From: Paramecium octaurelia
Taxonomy: Eukaryota; Ciliophora; Oligohymenophorea; Peniculida; Parameciidae
Assembly: GCA_905182995.1 (NCBI GenBank)
Contig: CAJJDP010000105.1
Coordinates: forward strand, 248,001-312,000
Length of the DNA: 64,000 bases
Direction of reading: 5' to 3'
Part shown: in pieces, positions 48,393 through 61,364 of the stretch
Position numbering within the stretch: the stretch's first letter is position 1
Layout: every line of letters starts with the position of its first letter
Position numbers and translations under genes: made by a program
Notes under the pieces: model-generated
The model's database searches: none
The model's input: only the letters and a program-made list of their open reading frames with translations
What the model was told of the DNA's origin: nothing

Positions 48393-48751
48393 TCAATCCG
48401 AAGAATAGCATTAAATAATTTCAGATTTACCCGAGTTGAATTAGATTAGCCAAAATATTAAAACTTTCTTATTATTTTCTGATCCATTTAAATTCACACA
48501 TTCTTCATTAATAATTAAAGAATTTAAATTCTTTCTTTATATTTACATACTTAAATTCAAATCTAAAAGTTCTTTTATCAAACCCTCTACATTATACTAT
48601 TATCCATTTAGTATATTATTATGTACTATTGAATCAGATTAACTTGAGTTGAATTCACATCAATTGTATTTCTTTTTGATTGCTTTACATATTCATTATA
48701 GATCTAGTCTAATCCTAGATTAATTTCATAATCATTAATTGGATGACTCAT
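48393..48751 (-). pseudogene. Short disrupted ORF, unknown
   Basis: Starting at 48751 the frame reads MSHPINDYEINLGLDQIYNE and stays open to about 48540, while a second minus-strand frame reads NVEGLIKELLDLNLS and on to QCYSSD with a TGA at 48393-48395. Both look coding and together would make a protein of about 115 residues, but no GT-AG intron gives the needed shift (two mod three). One missing base near 48620-48670 would join them. No domain recognised. Either a decayed gene or a sequence error. Confidence 0.4.
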
Positions 48752-48916
48752 TATTAAGAGTTCTGCAAAGGAATCTGATTACTAAGATATATCTTTATGT
48801 TTTTTGTCCTGCTCAGATTGAATATTCTATTATCATGAGTCATTCTTACAACTTATTATGATTAATTATAATAATTTAAAATTGTCGTCATATTATAATA
48901 TTTTATAAAAATTACA

Positions 48917-49735
48917 ATGACGAATTATACTTTAGTAATAATGGTGAGCTGGGATAAAAAAGTTCGAGTAAATGTAAATGAGCATGCAAATTTTAGATCT
49001 ATGAATGGACCAGTACATAATTTGTTGCTTGTAGCTAAATGAAATTGGATGCACTTTTTGTAAGGCATTCCCTTAGTAATTGATATGCCTTTGCTAAAAC
49101 ATAGTACTTTTCTGCTGGATGCTTTGAGAATTAAATGGCTTATAGATATTCAATCTATTCTTGAAAAGGCTTAGTCTAAGTCATGTGTTTCTTTGGGATG
49201 TCAAAGAAGTCAGGTTTGAGTGATAAATGCGTCATTTTGCCCATCAAATTTGTTATACTATTTTTATGGAGCATTTTCAAGACTTCCATCAATTGGACCG
49301 TTAGGGTTTCATTGATAGTCTAAATAGGATTATGAGATGTCTTACCACTGATAGAAAAAAGTTAAAGTAATTTGCTTTATCCTTTAGATACTTGTTCTAT
49401 GCAATATCAACTTGATCATTTGAAATGTCACCCAAATATTCATTTAAAGCATGAATCAGATAACTCAAGAATTAGTTTGTTGTTACGCCAAATTTGGCAA
49501 CTTGAGCTTTCAACTAAGACAAATTTTGATTGGATTATTGAAGAACATTTAGATATGCTTTGGCCCATCCCTAAAATTATGTAATCATATAGAAAAAAGG
49601 ATGTTTGTTAGATTTGATCATCTCGTTTATAATGGTAAACACTAAGTAATACTTTTGAGCCTGAGCATTCTAAGTTTCGTAATCCTGTATCTCCTATTTC
49701 TACGAAGATATAGACTGATTCTCGTTGATTTTTGA
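48917..49735 (+). pseudogene. Decayed coding region in several frames
   Basis: Four or five plus-strand ORF fragments follow one another in different frames, each ended by TGA: 48917-49042 (MTNYTLVIMVSWDKKVRVNV), a fragment to 49219 (LLKHSTFLLDALRIKWLIDI), one to 49415 (MEHFQDFHQLDRQGFIDSLN) and one to 49617 (FDWIIEEHLDMLWPIPKIMQ). Each has natural amino-acid content and uses TAA/TAG as Gln, but standard introns do not join them. This pattern suggests a gene that has lost its frame by several small indels. I do not recognise the family. Confidence 0.45.
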
Positions 49736-49935
49736 AACTAAATATTGTGGGAATTTAGATATACAAGAATTGTAACTAGTTGATAATGTCAGATCACTTG
49801 ATGATGTGCGAATGGCTGTGTCCTCTCTAAGGAACTCATTGTTCTTTCTAAATATTTAAACTATAATAATTAAATATTTACAAGAACTCTTCTGATTGTT
49901 ACACAATCTTCTTCATTTTGTCTTCCTTCATAGTA

Positions 49936-52016
49936 TCACTCACTTAAATAGTGGTTTACAAAATATTTACAAACTTATTTGATCTCAGATCTAAATAGTT
50001 TCTGTTCCTGAGGAGAATGTTTAGCTAAGCATTTGATCATACTCATCACCCACTCCTCCTCTAACCGAGACAATCGATCTTTCATTAATGCCTTCCAATC
50101 ATTCTGCAACATAATTATAATCATTACATTGACGCCAAGCCAGACTGTTGAAATTAATTTTTCATCATTTTTTTATTAGGAATTGCCCATTTTATATTTA
50201 ATATTTTAATTAATATCATCATAAGATTGATTCCTTGCAGTATTGCAAACTTTAAGCACATTGCTGACAAAACAGTTCCAGCATATCTAAATCGATAGAA
50301 TGTATCTTAGCCTCACTGTTTGAAGAAATGTTACCAATACCTTTGACATTAATTACTTAAATGGCCCCAATAATTTAATGGCTCTGCGACTTTAGAGGCA
50401 TACAAATAATTGGCATATTCGTTTCGATATCAATATTGGGATTGAAAATAGGACTAGTATAGCAGTTGCTCACAGCCACCAATTGCTGATCCTAAATGCA
50501 TGTTCCCATTATGCCCAACAAAGTATCAGTCTAACAAAGTTTGCCTTCTCTGTTGATATGAGAAAGAACCTAATTATAATAGACTACTTTGGCCTATTCC
50601 ACATTCATTAATGATCGTAATCTATCCTCTGCGGAGAGAATTAAATCAATAAGATTGTTTTACTTACTTTAAAGTATGATACCGGTTTTAATAATGTGTC
50701 TTAATTTATTTTAGATTAGCATCTAAGCATCATGATTCATTGCATTTTTTAATACACTTTTACTGAATTCCCCCATAATCTATAAGAGAGCCTCGTCATC
50801 TTTAGTAAAATATCCATTTTATTTGTTGACACATTATAAGACTCCCATGCATTTGTCGCCATCCAAAATAGGTGATACCAATAATGTCTTTGTCTTGTAA
50901 TTGTTTTTGACATCCTATTAAGTATTGAATCTCTAATCTCTATACGCATCTTCAATATTCAAAATGACTCGATTCTAAGCAACAAAACCTGCCAGTCCTT
51001 AGCCAATTTATAGTCTGATTGTTGTTTGAGTGCCTTTGGCTACTCTGGTCCAGAGTTCTTTTTTTGCTTAATCAACTATAAAACAAGAGGCCCTATCACA
51101 TTCTAAACAGTCAACGCACTTGTCAATGATTGTTTGCAAAGCATCATCTAATAGGACTGAAGAATTCATCTGCAGAGCCCCTGTAACTATTTTTTTGAGT
51201 CTTAATACTAAGATAAACAATTATAAATGATCTGACATTATTCTTTTGAATTTGTCATACAGAAATGATAATTTTTATGCTGAGATCGACTGGATTATGT
51301 CACAAAAGTTTTCTTCAGATTCCAGAAGAACTTTCATCAAAGAGACTGTGCCATCTCTATTATATTAAGCAGTTGCATCTTCATCAGCTAAAGACTAATT
51401 ATTTAGGATTACACAATTAGATATTCAAGATTGCATTGGTTCTGAAACAGTCCTCTTGCTGTAAAATATCATAAAAATTAGATGCTCCAGAATTATTCCT
51501 ATCATTTTTAAAGGTTTCCCCATCATCTGGATGGAATCTCGCTAGAGTGGGATTTCGAAACGTTTATCTCCTGAAAAGTTTTACTGATTGGGTAGTGCCA
51601 TCTTCTGTGATTTTATTGTTCTTTTTCTCAATGGGCAATAGAGTCTTAGGATTCTTGGATTTTGGATTTGGCTTTGTTCCTTGGTTGAATTGCCTTTCAT
51701 CTTTTAATATGCTTAATTTGGTTTGATTGGCTTGCATGAGATATTCGTTGATGTGAGTCAAGCGATCAATCTCTTTTTGTTGCAGTTTGATCAAGTCCTG
51801 AGATTTTCGTATTTGATCTTCCTTGTTCTCGATGGTTAACAATAATTTGTCTATTTCCTTTTATTGCATCTTGTGGGTGTCAGTTAGTTTCTTTAGTAAA
51901 TCTTCTTGAGGATCGATTTCCTTGTTTTTGGGAGATGTAATTTAGGAGCTGCGATCAGTTTTGATTTTGAATTTCTTAGCATTGTCAAAAGCATTCAACT
52001 CCTATAATTTATTCAT
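49936..52016 (-). CDS. GAF-domain protein with N-terminal coiled coil
   Basis: About 650 residues. It starts MNKLQELNAFDNAKKFKIKT; residues 40-110 are a coiled coil (LLTIENKEDQIRKSQDLIKL, QQKEIDRLTHINEYL). Then come two GAF-type domains. The first is clear: CDRASCFIVDQAKKELWTRV, IGQGLAGFVAQNRVILNIED, then DGDKCMGVLQCVNKQNGYFT. The second is weaker (AEDRLRSLMNVEQAKVVYYN and NTDTLLGIMG). The C-terminus is helical and charged, ending FVNHYLSE. GAF domains bind cyclic nucleotides or other small ligands, often in front of phosphodiesterase or cyclase domains, but no HD-type catalytic motif is present. A ligand-binding regulator is inferred. Confidence 0.8.
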
Positions 52017-52115
52017 TTTTAATATATTTTTATACATATTTGATAAAATTAAATCATCGTATTTTACAAATACTATTGATTCTCAATAGTTGAATATTGA
52101 TGTGAATTAATTTAA

Positions 52116-52935
52116 TCATTTGCATTTTTTCAGTAAAATGTAGGATATTATACTAAACACAGTTTCTATTCCCAACACAATTAAATAACAAAATGTTTCA
52201 TATTCATTCGTCATGATAAGATATGTCTCAAGGACAAGAAGGCTATGAAGCAAGATTAGAAGGATCTTTTGGATCAATCTGTATCCAAACTTCTCTTGTA
52301 TTCTCATCAAAACTCCAGCGAATAGGGAAACTGGAATGAAGATGTAGAAGTTTACATCAAAATACCAAAGCAGCAAGATAAATCCCTATTCGAATCCGAT
52401 TCGCTCCACATAATAGGTCACGTAGATGATCACGTCCATTTTCTCTAACTAAGTTTTCTGATCTCCGATTAATTCCTGGAACGGATCTCTTTGACTATCA
52501 GGGTTTTCCGTATGAGATTTATTTTGAGCAAATTGAACTTGCAACATCGTGCTATTTGGGGATTCAATCTTTATCGATTTCTTCCTTTGCATTTTCTATT
52601 CCTTCATAATAGCCTTGATGTAATGATTTGAATTGACGCCCATCGACTAAGAAGGGATTTCCTCAGCGCCCTCCAATTTGATAGTGCTGTTTCTCACTTA
52701 CTAAAAACTTTTTCTGATCGTTTAACTTATTATCACTGAAGACTTCCTAGAGGCATCCTTTCGCTTAGGCACTGGGGCAAATTGACTTAATTGTTGTGGT
52801 CTACTCTATTAAATATTGATACTCCGAGAACACCTGGTTTGAAGCACGACTTCTTCTTCTAATGATATAGAGAAAGAGAACTTGAATCATAAAAAGAAGA
52901 CCAGAATAAGATAATTGTGCTATTTAGTAATACAT
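52116..52935 (-). CDS. Membrane protein with central disordered loop, unknown
   Basis: One intron of 28 nt (GTG...TAG) leaves exactly 264 codons. An N-terminal helix (YSGLLFMIQVLFLYIIR) precedes a long Ser/Lys/Gln-rich loop of about 120 residues. Then four closely spaced hydrophobic helices fill the C-terminal third (FILLLWYFDVNFYIFIPVSL, LIQKILLILLHSLLVLETYL, FCYLIVLGIETVFSIISYIL) and it ends KKCK. No family recognised. The GTG-starting intron is unusual here but required to avoid the TGA in the exon 1 frame. Confidence 0.7.
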
Positions 52936-53101
52936 CTTAAATAATATATAAAATAATATATTATTTTTGATCCTTAAGAAGCAATTTTCTGGAGTCCACT
53001 TTTAAGTAAATAGAATTTAGAATCACTCCAATTAAATAGTCGGATGTATAAATTGTAACAATAATTTCAAGTATTTCATTAATTAAATATTAAATAATAT
53101 T

Positions 53102-54816
53102 ATGAATCAAATAGAATAAACAGCTAAAAAGAGTATTATCAAAAATTCGGAACCCATCCAAATCTCACACTATCAAATAGATAAGAAGAAATTCTATGGC
53201 AAAGGACAATATGGAGCTGTTTATGGTTGCTCAGACATTTAGAATCCAGACTTGTAACTCTGTGCCAAGGTCTTGAAAGTTGAGGATGTCGATTAGTTAA
53301 TCTTGAAAAGAGAAGTCGAAATTATATAAATGCTTATGCCAATCCAAAGAGAAAACTAGAACCTGATCCAAGTATTTGAAGTATTCAATGAAAAATCACA
53401 TGGCAGCATCTACATCATCATGGAACTGTGCAAAGATGGAGATCTCAAATAACTTCTGGATAAACGAAAGAAAAACCAACCCTTCACAATAGACGAAGCA
53501 ATCAACATTGTTGGACAAATAGCCAATGGTTACAAGACACTTTACAAATCCCGCATTATGCACAGAGATATTAAACCAGCCAATATTCTAATTCAAAATG
53601 GAGTATTCAAAATTGCTGATCTGGGCATGGGAAGAGTAATTGAAGACATGAATTATGCTCAAAACTTTACTAAAGTAGGCACTCCAGCTTATGCAGCTCC
53701 TTAACTATTTTTAGAATCAAAGTTCTCCTCCAGAGCTGATGTCTACTCATTAGGTGTCATATTTTATCAGTTGATCTATGGATAATTACCTATATAGGCC
53801 AAAACTTAACCAGAACTATTGTAAAAGTTAAGGACTCTCAAAGCAACACCAATATAGTGTGATGAGCAATGTCCTACAGGGATTGTGCCTTAAAATGTGA
53901 GACAATTAATCCAGAAGATGCTTTATTATGATGAACACGAGAGATGCTCCTGGATGGATGTATTTTCATCCGATGTCTTGAATTAGACACTATCTCATAC
54001 CCTTTCGACATAGACTCCCACTAATACACATTAGGGGTTCCACTAAAACAGATCAGGACCTGTCAATTACTAAATCTACTACAGGGTAAATGAGATATCC
54101 GATAATAAAATCCTTCACATCATTCGTATTTTGACCAACAAAAGCGATTAGGCCAATAAATGTCATAAAAATTTGCAAGACTAAAAGTATATTTACTAAA
54201 TTATCTATTCTTAGGTCTTTATAAACTGCCTTCCCTTTGAAATCAGGAGAACTGATATTACTCTCTTTATCTATCTCAGGATATCGATACAAGTTAATTC
54301 AAAATATCTTAGGATTACTACTTAATTAATATCTTCAATTGATTCCTTAATTATAGGCGATTATCACTCCTGAAGAATTATAAGAGAACTTCAAAATTAA
54401 CGATTTGAATTCTAAGAGTTTGAAGGAATACATATAAAAAATACTCAATGCATCCATACTATTATTCAGAGTTATTATTATTAATATTTCTAGGAAGACG
54501 AATGCAGATTCTTTAATTCCTGTTTCAATAGGGATATGTCTTAAGTCAAGGAAATGAAGAAGGTTCTTGAATAGGATGACGACACAAATTACCTATTCTT
54601 TGCTCAATCATTCTCATTCTTTTTTGATTCTTTCAAAGAATCCTTTACTAAAAATCTTAACGAACCAACTAATTAGAAGTAAAATTATATCGAACTCTTA
54701 GATTATTGGACCTACTAAATAACATGAATGAATTAGAAACTAAGTTTTCTACAGAGAAATCCTTGATTAAACCTCCCTCCGACATTTTGGAATAAACAAA
54801 TAAAATTATTAGTTGA
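53102..54816 (+). CDS. ULK-like protein kinase A (APQ motif, DLG)
   Basis: Introns of 28, 23 and 23 nt leave exactly 547 codons. Kinase domain: GKGQYGAVYGC, LCAKVLK lysine, MHRDIKPANI, IADLGMG (Leu replaces the usual Phe of DFG), VGTPAYAAPQL where APE is expected, then ADVYSLGVIFYQLIYGQLP. After the kinase, about 270 residues are helical with a Thr-rich stretch and end KPPSDILEQTNKIIS. It closely resembles the gene at 58766-61364 (GKGQYGVVYGC, KVGTPAYAAPQL), so the two are paralogues. The third intron removes a false stop at 54725. Confidence 0.82.
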
Positions 54817-55071
54817 TTCATTAAACATATTCAAATTAATGGATTTATATTTAATATTATTCCTTTTATTGAATAATATCTTATTCTCCTATATTAATTA
54901 GGTCTAGATATGAAGTCTCCAATTCAATTATCGAGAAGCCCTACCTTAAAGGATGTATCCTTTCTAATTCCCTTAATCCTCCTCAGACAAAATCTATTGG
55001 CTTATTATTGAATGACTCATCTATGATATTATCTAGTAGCTTTATGTTTTATTATTAAAAATATTACTATA

Positions 55072-56032
55072 ATGAAAAAGCATAATAGTGAAAATTTTTA
55101 GGATTACTGTGTTTTCTATAAGGATAAGGAACTTCCTGCCATTCATAAGACGGATAAATTTATGAAGGCCTTGATTTTGGATTCAATCAAGGATTAAGAG
55201 CATCCACTCAATCAATTAATTGAAAAAAAATAAACTTTTGTGCCATTTATTAATGAAAGAGATAGTATGGGAAGATTGATTTCGAGTGAATCTTATCACA
55301 GAAAAAGAAAAAGTGAGGCTTCAAGTCTGTTCAACTCTCCCAAAAATAGTCACGTTTTCATAAGTAAGAACTCCATATCGAATACTTGTAGCATTTATGA
55401 AAATTAACTACCTGCTGCAAAATTAAAATTAAAAAATCTTTTAGGAAGCACTCCTGAAAATACTGAATTATTTTAATCCACTTTATTGGGAAGTCAATGC
55501 GAATTTAAATAATCATTTTAGTTTAATTCAAAACGCCCTTAGTATACATTAAGAACCCACAAAAAAAATAATAGTTTACAAAACAAGCTCCCCTTATTTG
55601 TTAAGGAGCAAAGCAATAAGGAATTTAAATTCTTCAAACAACCTACAACACCATAAGCCACTAGATTTTATAAAAGTAGCTTTGTTATTGAGATGTTCAA
55701 TCAAAACAAGTAACCACAATTGTTATTTATCTTAGAATTGCTGAAAATAAACTGTAATACATATTGCTGATGGAGAAAGTGTAAAAGTTGTAAACCGAAT
55801 TGCTAAAAAATTTATCAGTCAACGAAAGAAGGAGAACATTCGTTAAATTGGATGGAAACAGAAGAGTCAAACTCAGTGTATTATTGCTTCTCTCCAGACA
55901 ATGCATTCAATATCAGATGTTATAATGATTTGTAGATAATTTATATTTGATAATAGAGAAGAAATTTAACATCCTCAATTGACAATTATTGATTACTAAG
56001 TTTTTAAATTCAATATCATCCCTTCTGTATGA
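55072..56032 (+). CDS. Unknown basic, Ser/Asn-rich protein
   Basis: From ATG 55072 (MKKHNSENFQDYCVFYKDKE) a 22-nt intron near 55754 leaves exactly 313 codons to a TGA at 56030-56032. It is rich in Lys, Ser and Asn with several SP/TP sites; the last 80 residues look more ordered (SVKVVNRIAKKFISQRKKEN, IIDYQVFKFNIIPSV). A plausible extra 5' exon begins at ATG 54910 (MKSPIQLSRSPTLKD), but I could not place a matching intron. A further 22-nt intron at 56029 could also extend the C-terminus, though it would run into the next gene. Function unknown. Confidence 0.6.
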
Positions 56033-56328
56033 CTAAGAAATTCATCAGTGTATGAATAACGATCTCAAGTTACAATTCTCTTCTGTTTTGATTATTCGTA
56101 ATGGGACCCTTCCTGTTTTTGAATAAAATATACAATGCACTTTTATGAAATCAAGTCATTATTTCTAATATTCAAATTAATTTTATAGTTATCTTTTATA
56201 ATTTCTCCAATTTATTATGCACAAACTTAGAGTTTAATTACGAGCAAATAAGATACTAAGTGTTGTTTATCTCGAAAATAATAATTACTAATTTGTAATC
56301 TTATAACAATATTAAAAATTTAAATTTA

Positions 56329-58335
56329 ATGTTTTTCAAGTAAGAAATTGTATATAGTTAGCTTTGCTCGTTTTTTCACTTAGCAATAACAATTAGATAG
56401 TTGTTTGAACAACCCTGATTGCGATTTGGAAACGATATTATCAACTGATGGAATTTTACAGGAAATAAAAGGTTTAGGAGCTACCAAGTTTGCTGATCAG
56501 TATTAATTTAAGCATATTCGTAGTGTCATTAAGCATCCAGAAATGTATTAAAAAATGATCAATTACATTATTTAATTTGAAGATGAACTTATTGATAAGA
56601 GAACTCAAATTTAGTAATTTCTTAATTATACTCTTAGATACCCTTTTCTAACAAGTGAGATCTTAGGTAGTTAAAATTAGAAGCTGATTGATTACTTATT
56701 CGAATGTCCCGAAGAAGAAATTTAAAATGAAAATTTATAAATACGCCAAGGATTATACAACTAACTCCTGTCTTTCTTAGAAAATGACATCCTGAATGTT
56801 ACTTCAGCAGGATATTTTGCAAAGGCATTCATAGCAATAATAAAGAAGAGAGGCTTCGACGTATGATATTTTAAATATTTAGGTTTGGGCAACGATCGTC
56901 AAAAACAGAGCAATACTCTCAAACCTCATAAAGCACATTGATATCAAGCACATCGCAGAAATAATAGAAAAGTTAATCATTTTGGACACGTCCCAAGAAA
57001 ATTACGAAGAGAAATTCCTAGAGGAAAGGAAGGAATTATTGGAAAGAATAATTAAATTATTAAAACACAAATCTTATAACACAGAGATAGTGGATAATGT
57101 TTGCGACATATTGATTGAGATTACAACGAAGAGCATGAGCTCCTTGTATTATAACAATGGGGAGATCATACCTTTCATCGATATCATCAAGAAACCTGAA
57201 TTATTCCTGAAAATCGCCTTGTAAACATAGCGTATAGGCCCATATCAATTGCTAATCAATTTGGTAGAGATGTAATCAAAAGAAACCAAAAAGGAAGATG
57301 ATGATGAAGTTGTTCATAATTTAGAGAAGGATTATTCAATTTTTGAATCGATTCTACCTGAATTGCCTCCAAACCTGTTGAATCAAGATTATCACACCAG
57401 CAACTTCATTAATTCTAATAGATCATCCATTCAACCTTTTGGATTAGCAAGAATGCATTTACTCAAACTTATTCAAGTTCTTGTTCAGTATTCAATTTAT
57501 TCATATATTAAGAACAAATGATTAAAAAATTATCAAGATTCTAATACATTACGGACTAATTGAAGCATTGTAAGCTATCATTCTGAAGTATGAATCAAAC
57601 AATCAAATACATGCTTGTTGTGATAAAATACTTAGGGCAATTATCGATCTTAATTAAGATGATTTCACTCTAGATGTAAAGTATTTTTAATTCTTTCAAT
57701 AGGTTTTTGAAAATAATAATCTTCTAAATTACATTGTTTAAAATCACAATCTTGAAAATTCTAAGAAAGGTTTCATTGGATTCTTGACTTCCATCTCTAA
57801 TTATCTTGAAGATAAGGGCAAATAAAACAGTAAAATTCTAAAGATCCTTCGCATGAGTATAGTTTGATTCAATCATTATAGATGAACAATGGTAGGTATT
57901 TGCAGACAACATCTTAAATTCTGTGAATTCCAAAGAGAAACCCTTTTTGTGTAATGCCAATCCAAGACCAAGTTAGGAGCCTGATGTTCTTGATGAACAA
58001 GAAACTGACAATATCTTGAACATTTTAAGAGTATGCACATTAATATAACCAATTAGAAATTTAACAATAATTTCTAGAAGAATGACAAACATGTTGGAAG
58101 TAATGAGAATGGAGAGGGTGTCTAAAGGAATACCGAAGTGTTGAATGAATTTGAATAGGATTAATAGGAGGAAACTACTGAAGAAGAAGTTGTTTAAGAA
58201 GAATTGGAATAATAAAATGATGATGATTAGAATGAAGAAGATGAATAAATTAATTAGGAATATAATTAGAGTAATTACTGGAGATTGGATCCAAGTGAGA
58301 AAGAAGCTAAAGAATTGTTGGATAATTTTGAATGA
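56329..58335 (+). CDS. SAPS-domain PP6 (SIT4-associated) regulatory subunit
   Basis: About 630 residues. The start is MFFNFARFFTQQQQLDSCLN, formed by a 22-nt intron four codons in, and matches the MFW-F start of SAPS proteins. DCDLETILSTDGILQEIKGL equals the family's LEELLDEDEIIQECK block. RYPFLTSEILGSQNQKLIDY and SAGYFAKAFIAIIKKRG match FPFIACEI and AGYFSKVV. The tail is highly acidic with Glu/Gln/Asp runs (residues about 540-610), then DPSEKEAKELLDNFE. SAPS proteins target the PP6/Sit4 phosphatase. More short introns lie at 56863 and 57500, among others. Confidence 0.85.
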
Positions 58336-58765
58336 TAAATTATCATTTCAATAATGTAATTTTGAATTTTAAATCATAATGCTGAATTCATAAATTCAGG
58401 TCAGTATTGAATTTTATTATATCTCAACTCCATTAAAACTTTCCTTTACTTTTGTTTTGGATCACATGAATTTTATTAATCAACTTCAAATCAAAAACTT
58501 GAAAATGTCTTAGTAGCTCATATTCATTTTATCAAAATAATTAATACTTTCCTATTATTTTAATAAATTAGAACAAAACAAGAATTCATAATTCAAATTA
58601 ATTTTAGTTAGACATTCAATAATATTCAATTTATTATATATAGGCTATTTTATAAAAATTCAATTTTATTCCATAAGTTTTTTATAATAGTCTATTGGTT
58701 AATTATCTAATATTCTCAAAAATATTAAAGTTTAATCTGCGAAAAGTTCGATTGGGTATATGGAG
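58336..58765. other. AT-rich convergent intergenic stretch
   Basis: About 430 bp between the stop of the SAPS gene (plus) and the stop of the kinase gene (minus). It is very AT-rich, with many short direct and inverted A/T words and no open frame or RNA feature I can support. It must hold both 3' ends. Long for a convergent gap here, where others are 6-50 bp. Confidence 0.5.
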
Positions 58766-61364
58766 TCAAGTTTTAAGAAATTTAGTATAAAGCATTGCAA
58801 TCTACTAAATCAAAGGAAGTTAATACTTAATTGCTTCTAATCGTTAAGTTTATTGAAACCATTCTGGCTAGTAATACAATTTAAAAAAATATGAATATAT
58901 GTCGTAATTGATTTACTTTTCGGCACCCAATTGCTATTGCAACTTTTCAAATTTAAGATCTTCTTATTTATTCTCTTTAAAATAATTTACTATTTTAGAA
59001 AATTCATTTGGAATGGCCTATAGTTGGAAATGATAATTTACATCTTTTAATTTTGCGCAGATCTCAAATATAATTGAAATTTCCTTTCTCAATTTATCAG
59101 CGGTATTAGATTTTACATTGGAAAATTGAGCAATTTAATTTAGGTATTCCTTTTCATCTCTAAAGACTTTTTTCAATTGATTCGTCATCCCAGCATAATT
59201 ATCTTTATTTAAGAAATTTTTCCCTTGCAACAATTAGTAATAATTATAGCATATGACACAGATCCTAGCTATTTTCAGGTTGTATTAATTATTGTTGTCA
59301 TCAACAAATTTCTTTTAGATTGCCTATTCAAGTAATTGAGACAATTATAAGCACAATTGGCCTCTATAAAGTATGTTTTGCAGAAATAGCTCTGGGCTGA
59401 ATGAATTAGTTGATAATTCCACTAGTTCAATTGGGTCTGCTTTTTACGTCATTGCCTTAGTTTATTAATAGCAAATTAAATATTATTTTCTATTATTATA
59501 ACTCAAACATTTTTTCTATTTTGCACAAGGACTTCCAACTGTTGTTTTGTTAAATTTTCATTGAGCACAATCTGCTATGGATCTTGTTCACTGTACTTCT
59601 CAAAAGGAAATTCGGTATCAATGTTCAAAAACTTCTCGATTAGAACCAACATTCTACTCTAAATAGTATTGATTACTTGAGATATCCAATATCGTATTGC
59701 TTTGATTTATCATAAACCAAAAGTTTTCTTAGATCCTATTTCCAAAAGAATTAAAACCATCTTCCATAGATTTTGAACTCTGTGTTTTCAATGATGGACA
59801 TGAGCTTTTAGAAGTTTTGGATGTTGTGAGGATAAGTGTTGCTCTTCATGAGTTTGATGATTTGATTTTCAGCATGGATAAAGGCCTTATTCGATAAATT
59901 CAAAAATTCGCTAATATTTTCTTTTGTTTGTTCAGTCCATTCAGAATGGTCATTCTAATATTCTTATAAGGTTTATTTTAAGGCTTGATTATCGTACATT
60001 TTCCTCATCTCCTCACAAATCACATCCAAACAATTAAAGCAGAAACCAAAGGCATTCATCAAAATCTTATAACGATAGCCAATGATGCAAGTTTGGAGCA
60101 ACTCAAAATGGTAAACATTGAAATAAGGGAATTATGTTAAGCTATTATAATCACAATTATGTACAGTTATTCTTAAAGGGCTTGGGAAAGATTGAAGGAC
60201 AGTTCTGCCTTTGCCAAAAATAGAGAAACCAAATGATTAATGCGATCAGCCTTGGTAATTTTGTTTTGATTAGCAAATTTGCAAGCTGCTCTGAATTTAG
60301 CCTCGTTGAAGTATTATTGTTAGCCCTACTGCTATTGATACAAAAAGATGGAGTCCAACAATTTCATTTCACCTTGGCAATCAAAATCCTAGGCTTTGGT
60401 GGGTGCCTCAACTAAAATATAGGGGGGTACACAATTACATAGTTCACTCTTCAATAGATCGTCCCATCCTGGTCTTGCCTCTTCACTGAATTACATCATT
60501 TTATTGATTAGACTTTGGATTGCTTTCTTAGTTTATTAGGGTCCCTCTTGTGTTAGTTCTGGACATTGGAAGGGTTTGACTTTAAGATCTTTGAGGAATT
60601 GAGTTAATTCTGGGATTGTTTTGGCGGTGAATGGCAATCTATTATTGAAGGCTAACTGATAGAGGATGACACCCAACTAGTGAATGAGATGACATAGGTT
60701 ACAGAATAGACGTCGCATTTAGAGGAGTATTGATCTTCCAAGTACAATTGAGGTGCTGCATAGGCTGGAGTACCTACTTTTGTTAATACTTATTTTTTAG
60801 TAATATCATCGAGCATTCTTCCCATTCCAAAGTCAGTTAACTAGGTTGATATGAATGATGAGATACTTTCACAACAATCTGGCCCTTTCCATTGTTTTCA
60901 ATAAGAATATTGGCTGGCTTGATGTCTCTGTGTATAACTTTGATGTCAAATAGGGATTTATATCCCAAGATTATTTGTCTAGCAATATCTTGAATTTGCT
61001 CTAGGGTGAATTATTTTTTTTATATTTGGTATTGGTCCATTAACTGCTTCAAATCTCCCCCGGTGCATCTCTCCATAATGATGTATATTTGTCGTTCCTC
61101 CTTGATCACTCTATAAATTTTCACTAGATTGGGATTGTCAACTTTATTCAGTTACTCTAAGATTTTGATTTCTCTATCAATCAAGCCCTTCTCAATTTGG
61201 GCTTGGAGAACCTATATACAATCCCTATAGATGAATACTTTGGCACATAATTTTTAATCCTTCAATTTCTCTGAATAGCATCCATAAACAACACCATATT
61301 GTCCTTTTCCTAGAAACTCTGACTTCTTGATCACAAAATCTTCCACTTTCTAATCTTACTCCAT
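58766..61364 (-). CDS. ULK-like protein kinase B with long helical C-terminal region
   Basis: About 840 residues. It starts MEQDQKVEDFVIKKSEFLGK, then GKGQYGVVYGC, LCAKVF lysine, MERCTGGDLKQLM, VIHRDIKPANILIE, TDFGMGRML, KVGTPAYAAPQLYLE (APQ for APE) and SSKCDVYS. The remaining 550 residues are helical, Gln/Leu-rich, with repeated segments such as KLRKEISIIFEICAKLKDV. This is the same kinase type as the gene at 53102 but with a tail more than twice as long. ULK-type kinases control autophagy and cilia; which applies is unknown. The final 55 residues after KQEDLKFEKLQQQLGAEK rest only on the open frame. Confidence 0.8.

Noticed and set aside
58740-58770. tRNA-like B box (gttcgattgggt)
   Set aside because: No matching A box, acceptor stem or anticodon arm could be formed around it, and it adjoins the kinase stop codon.
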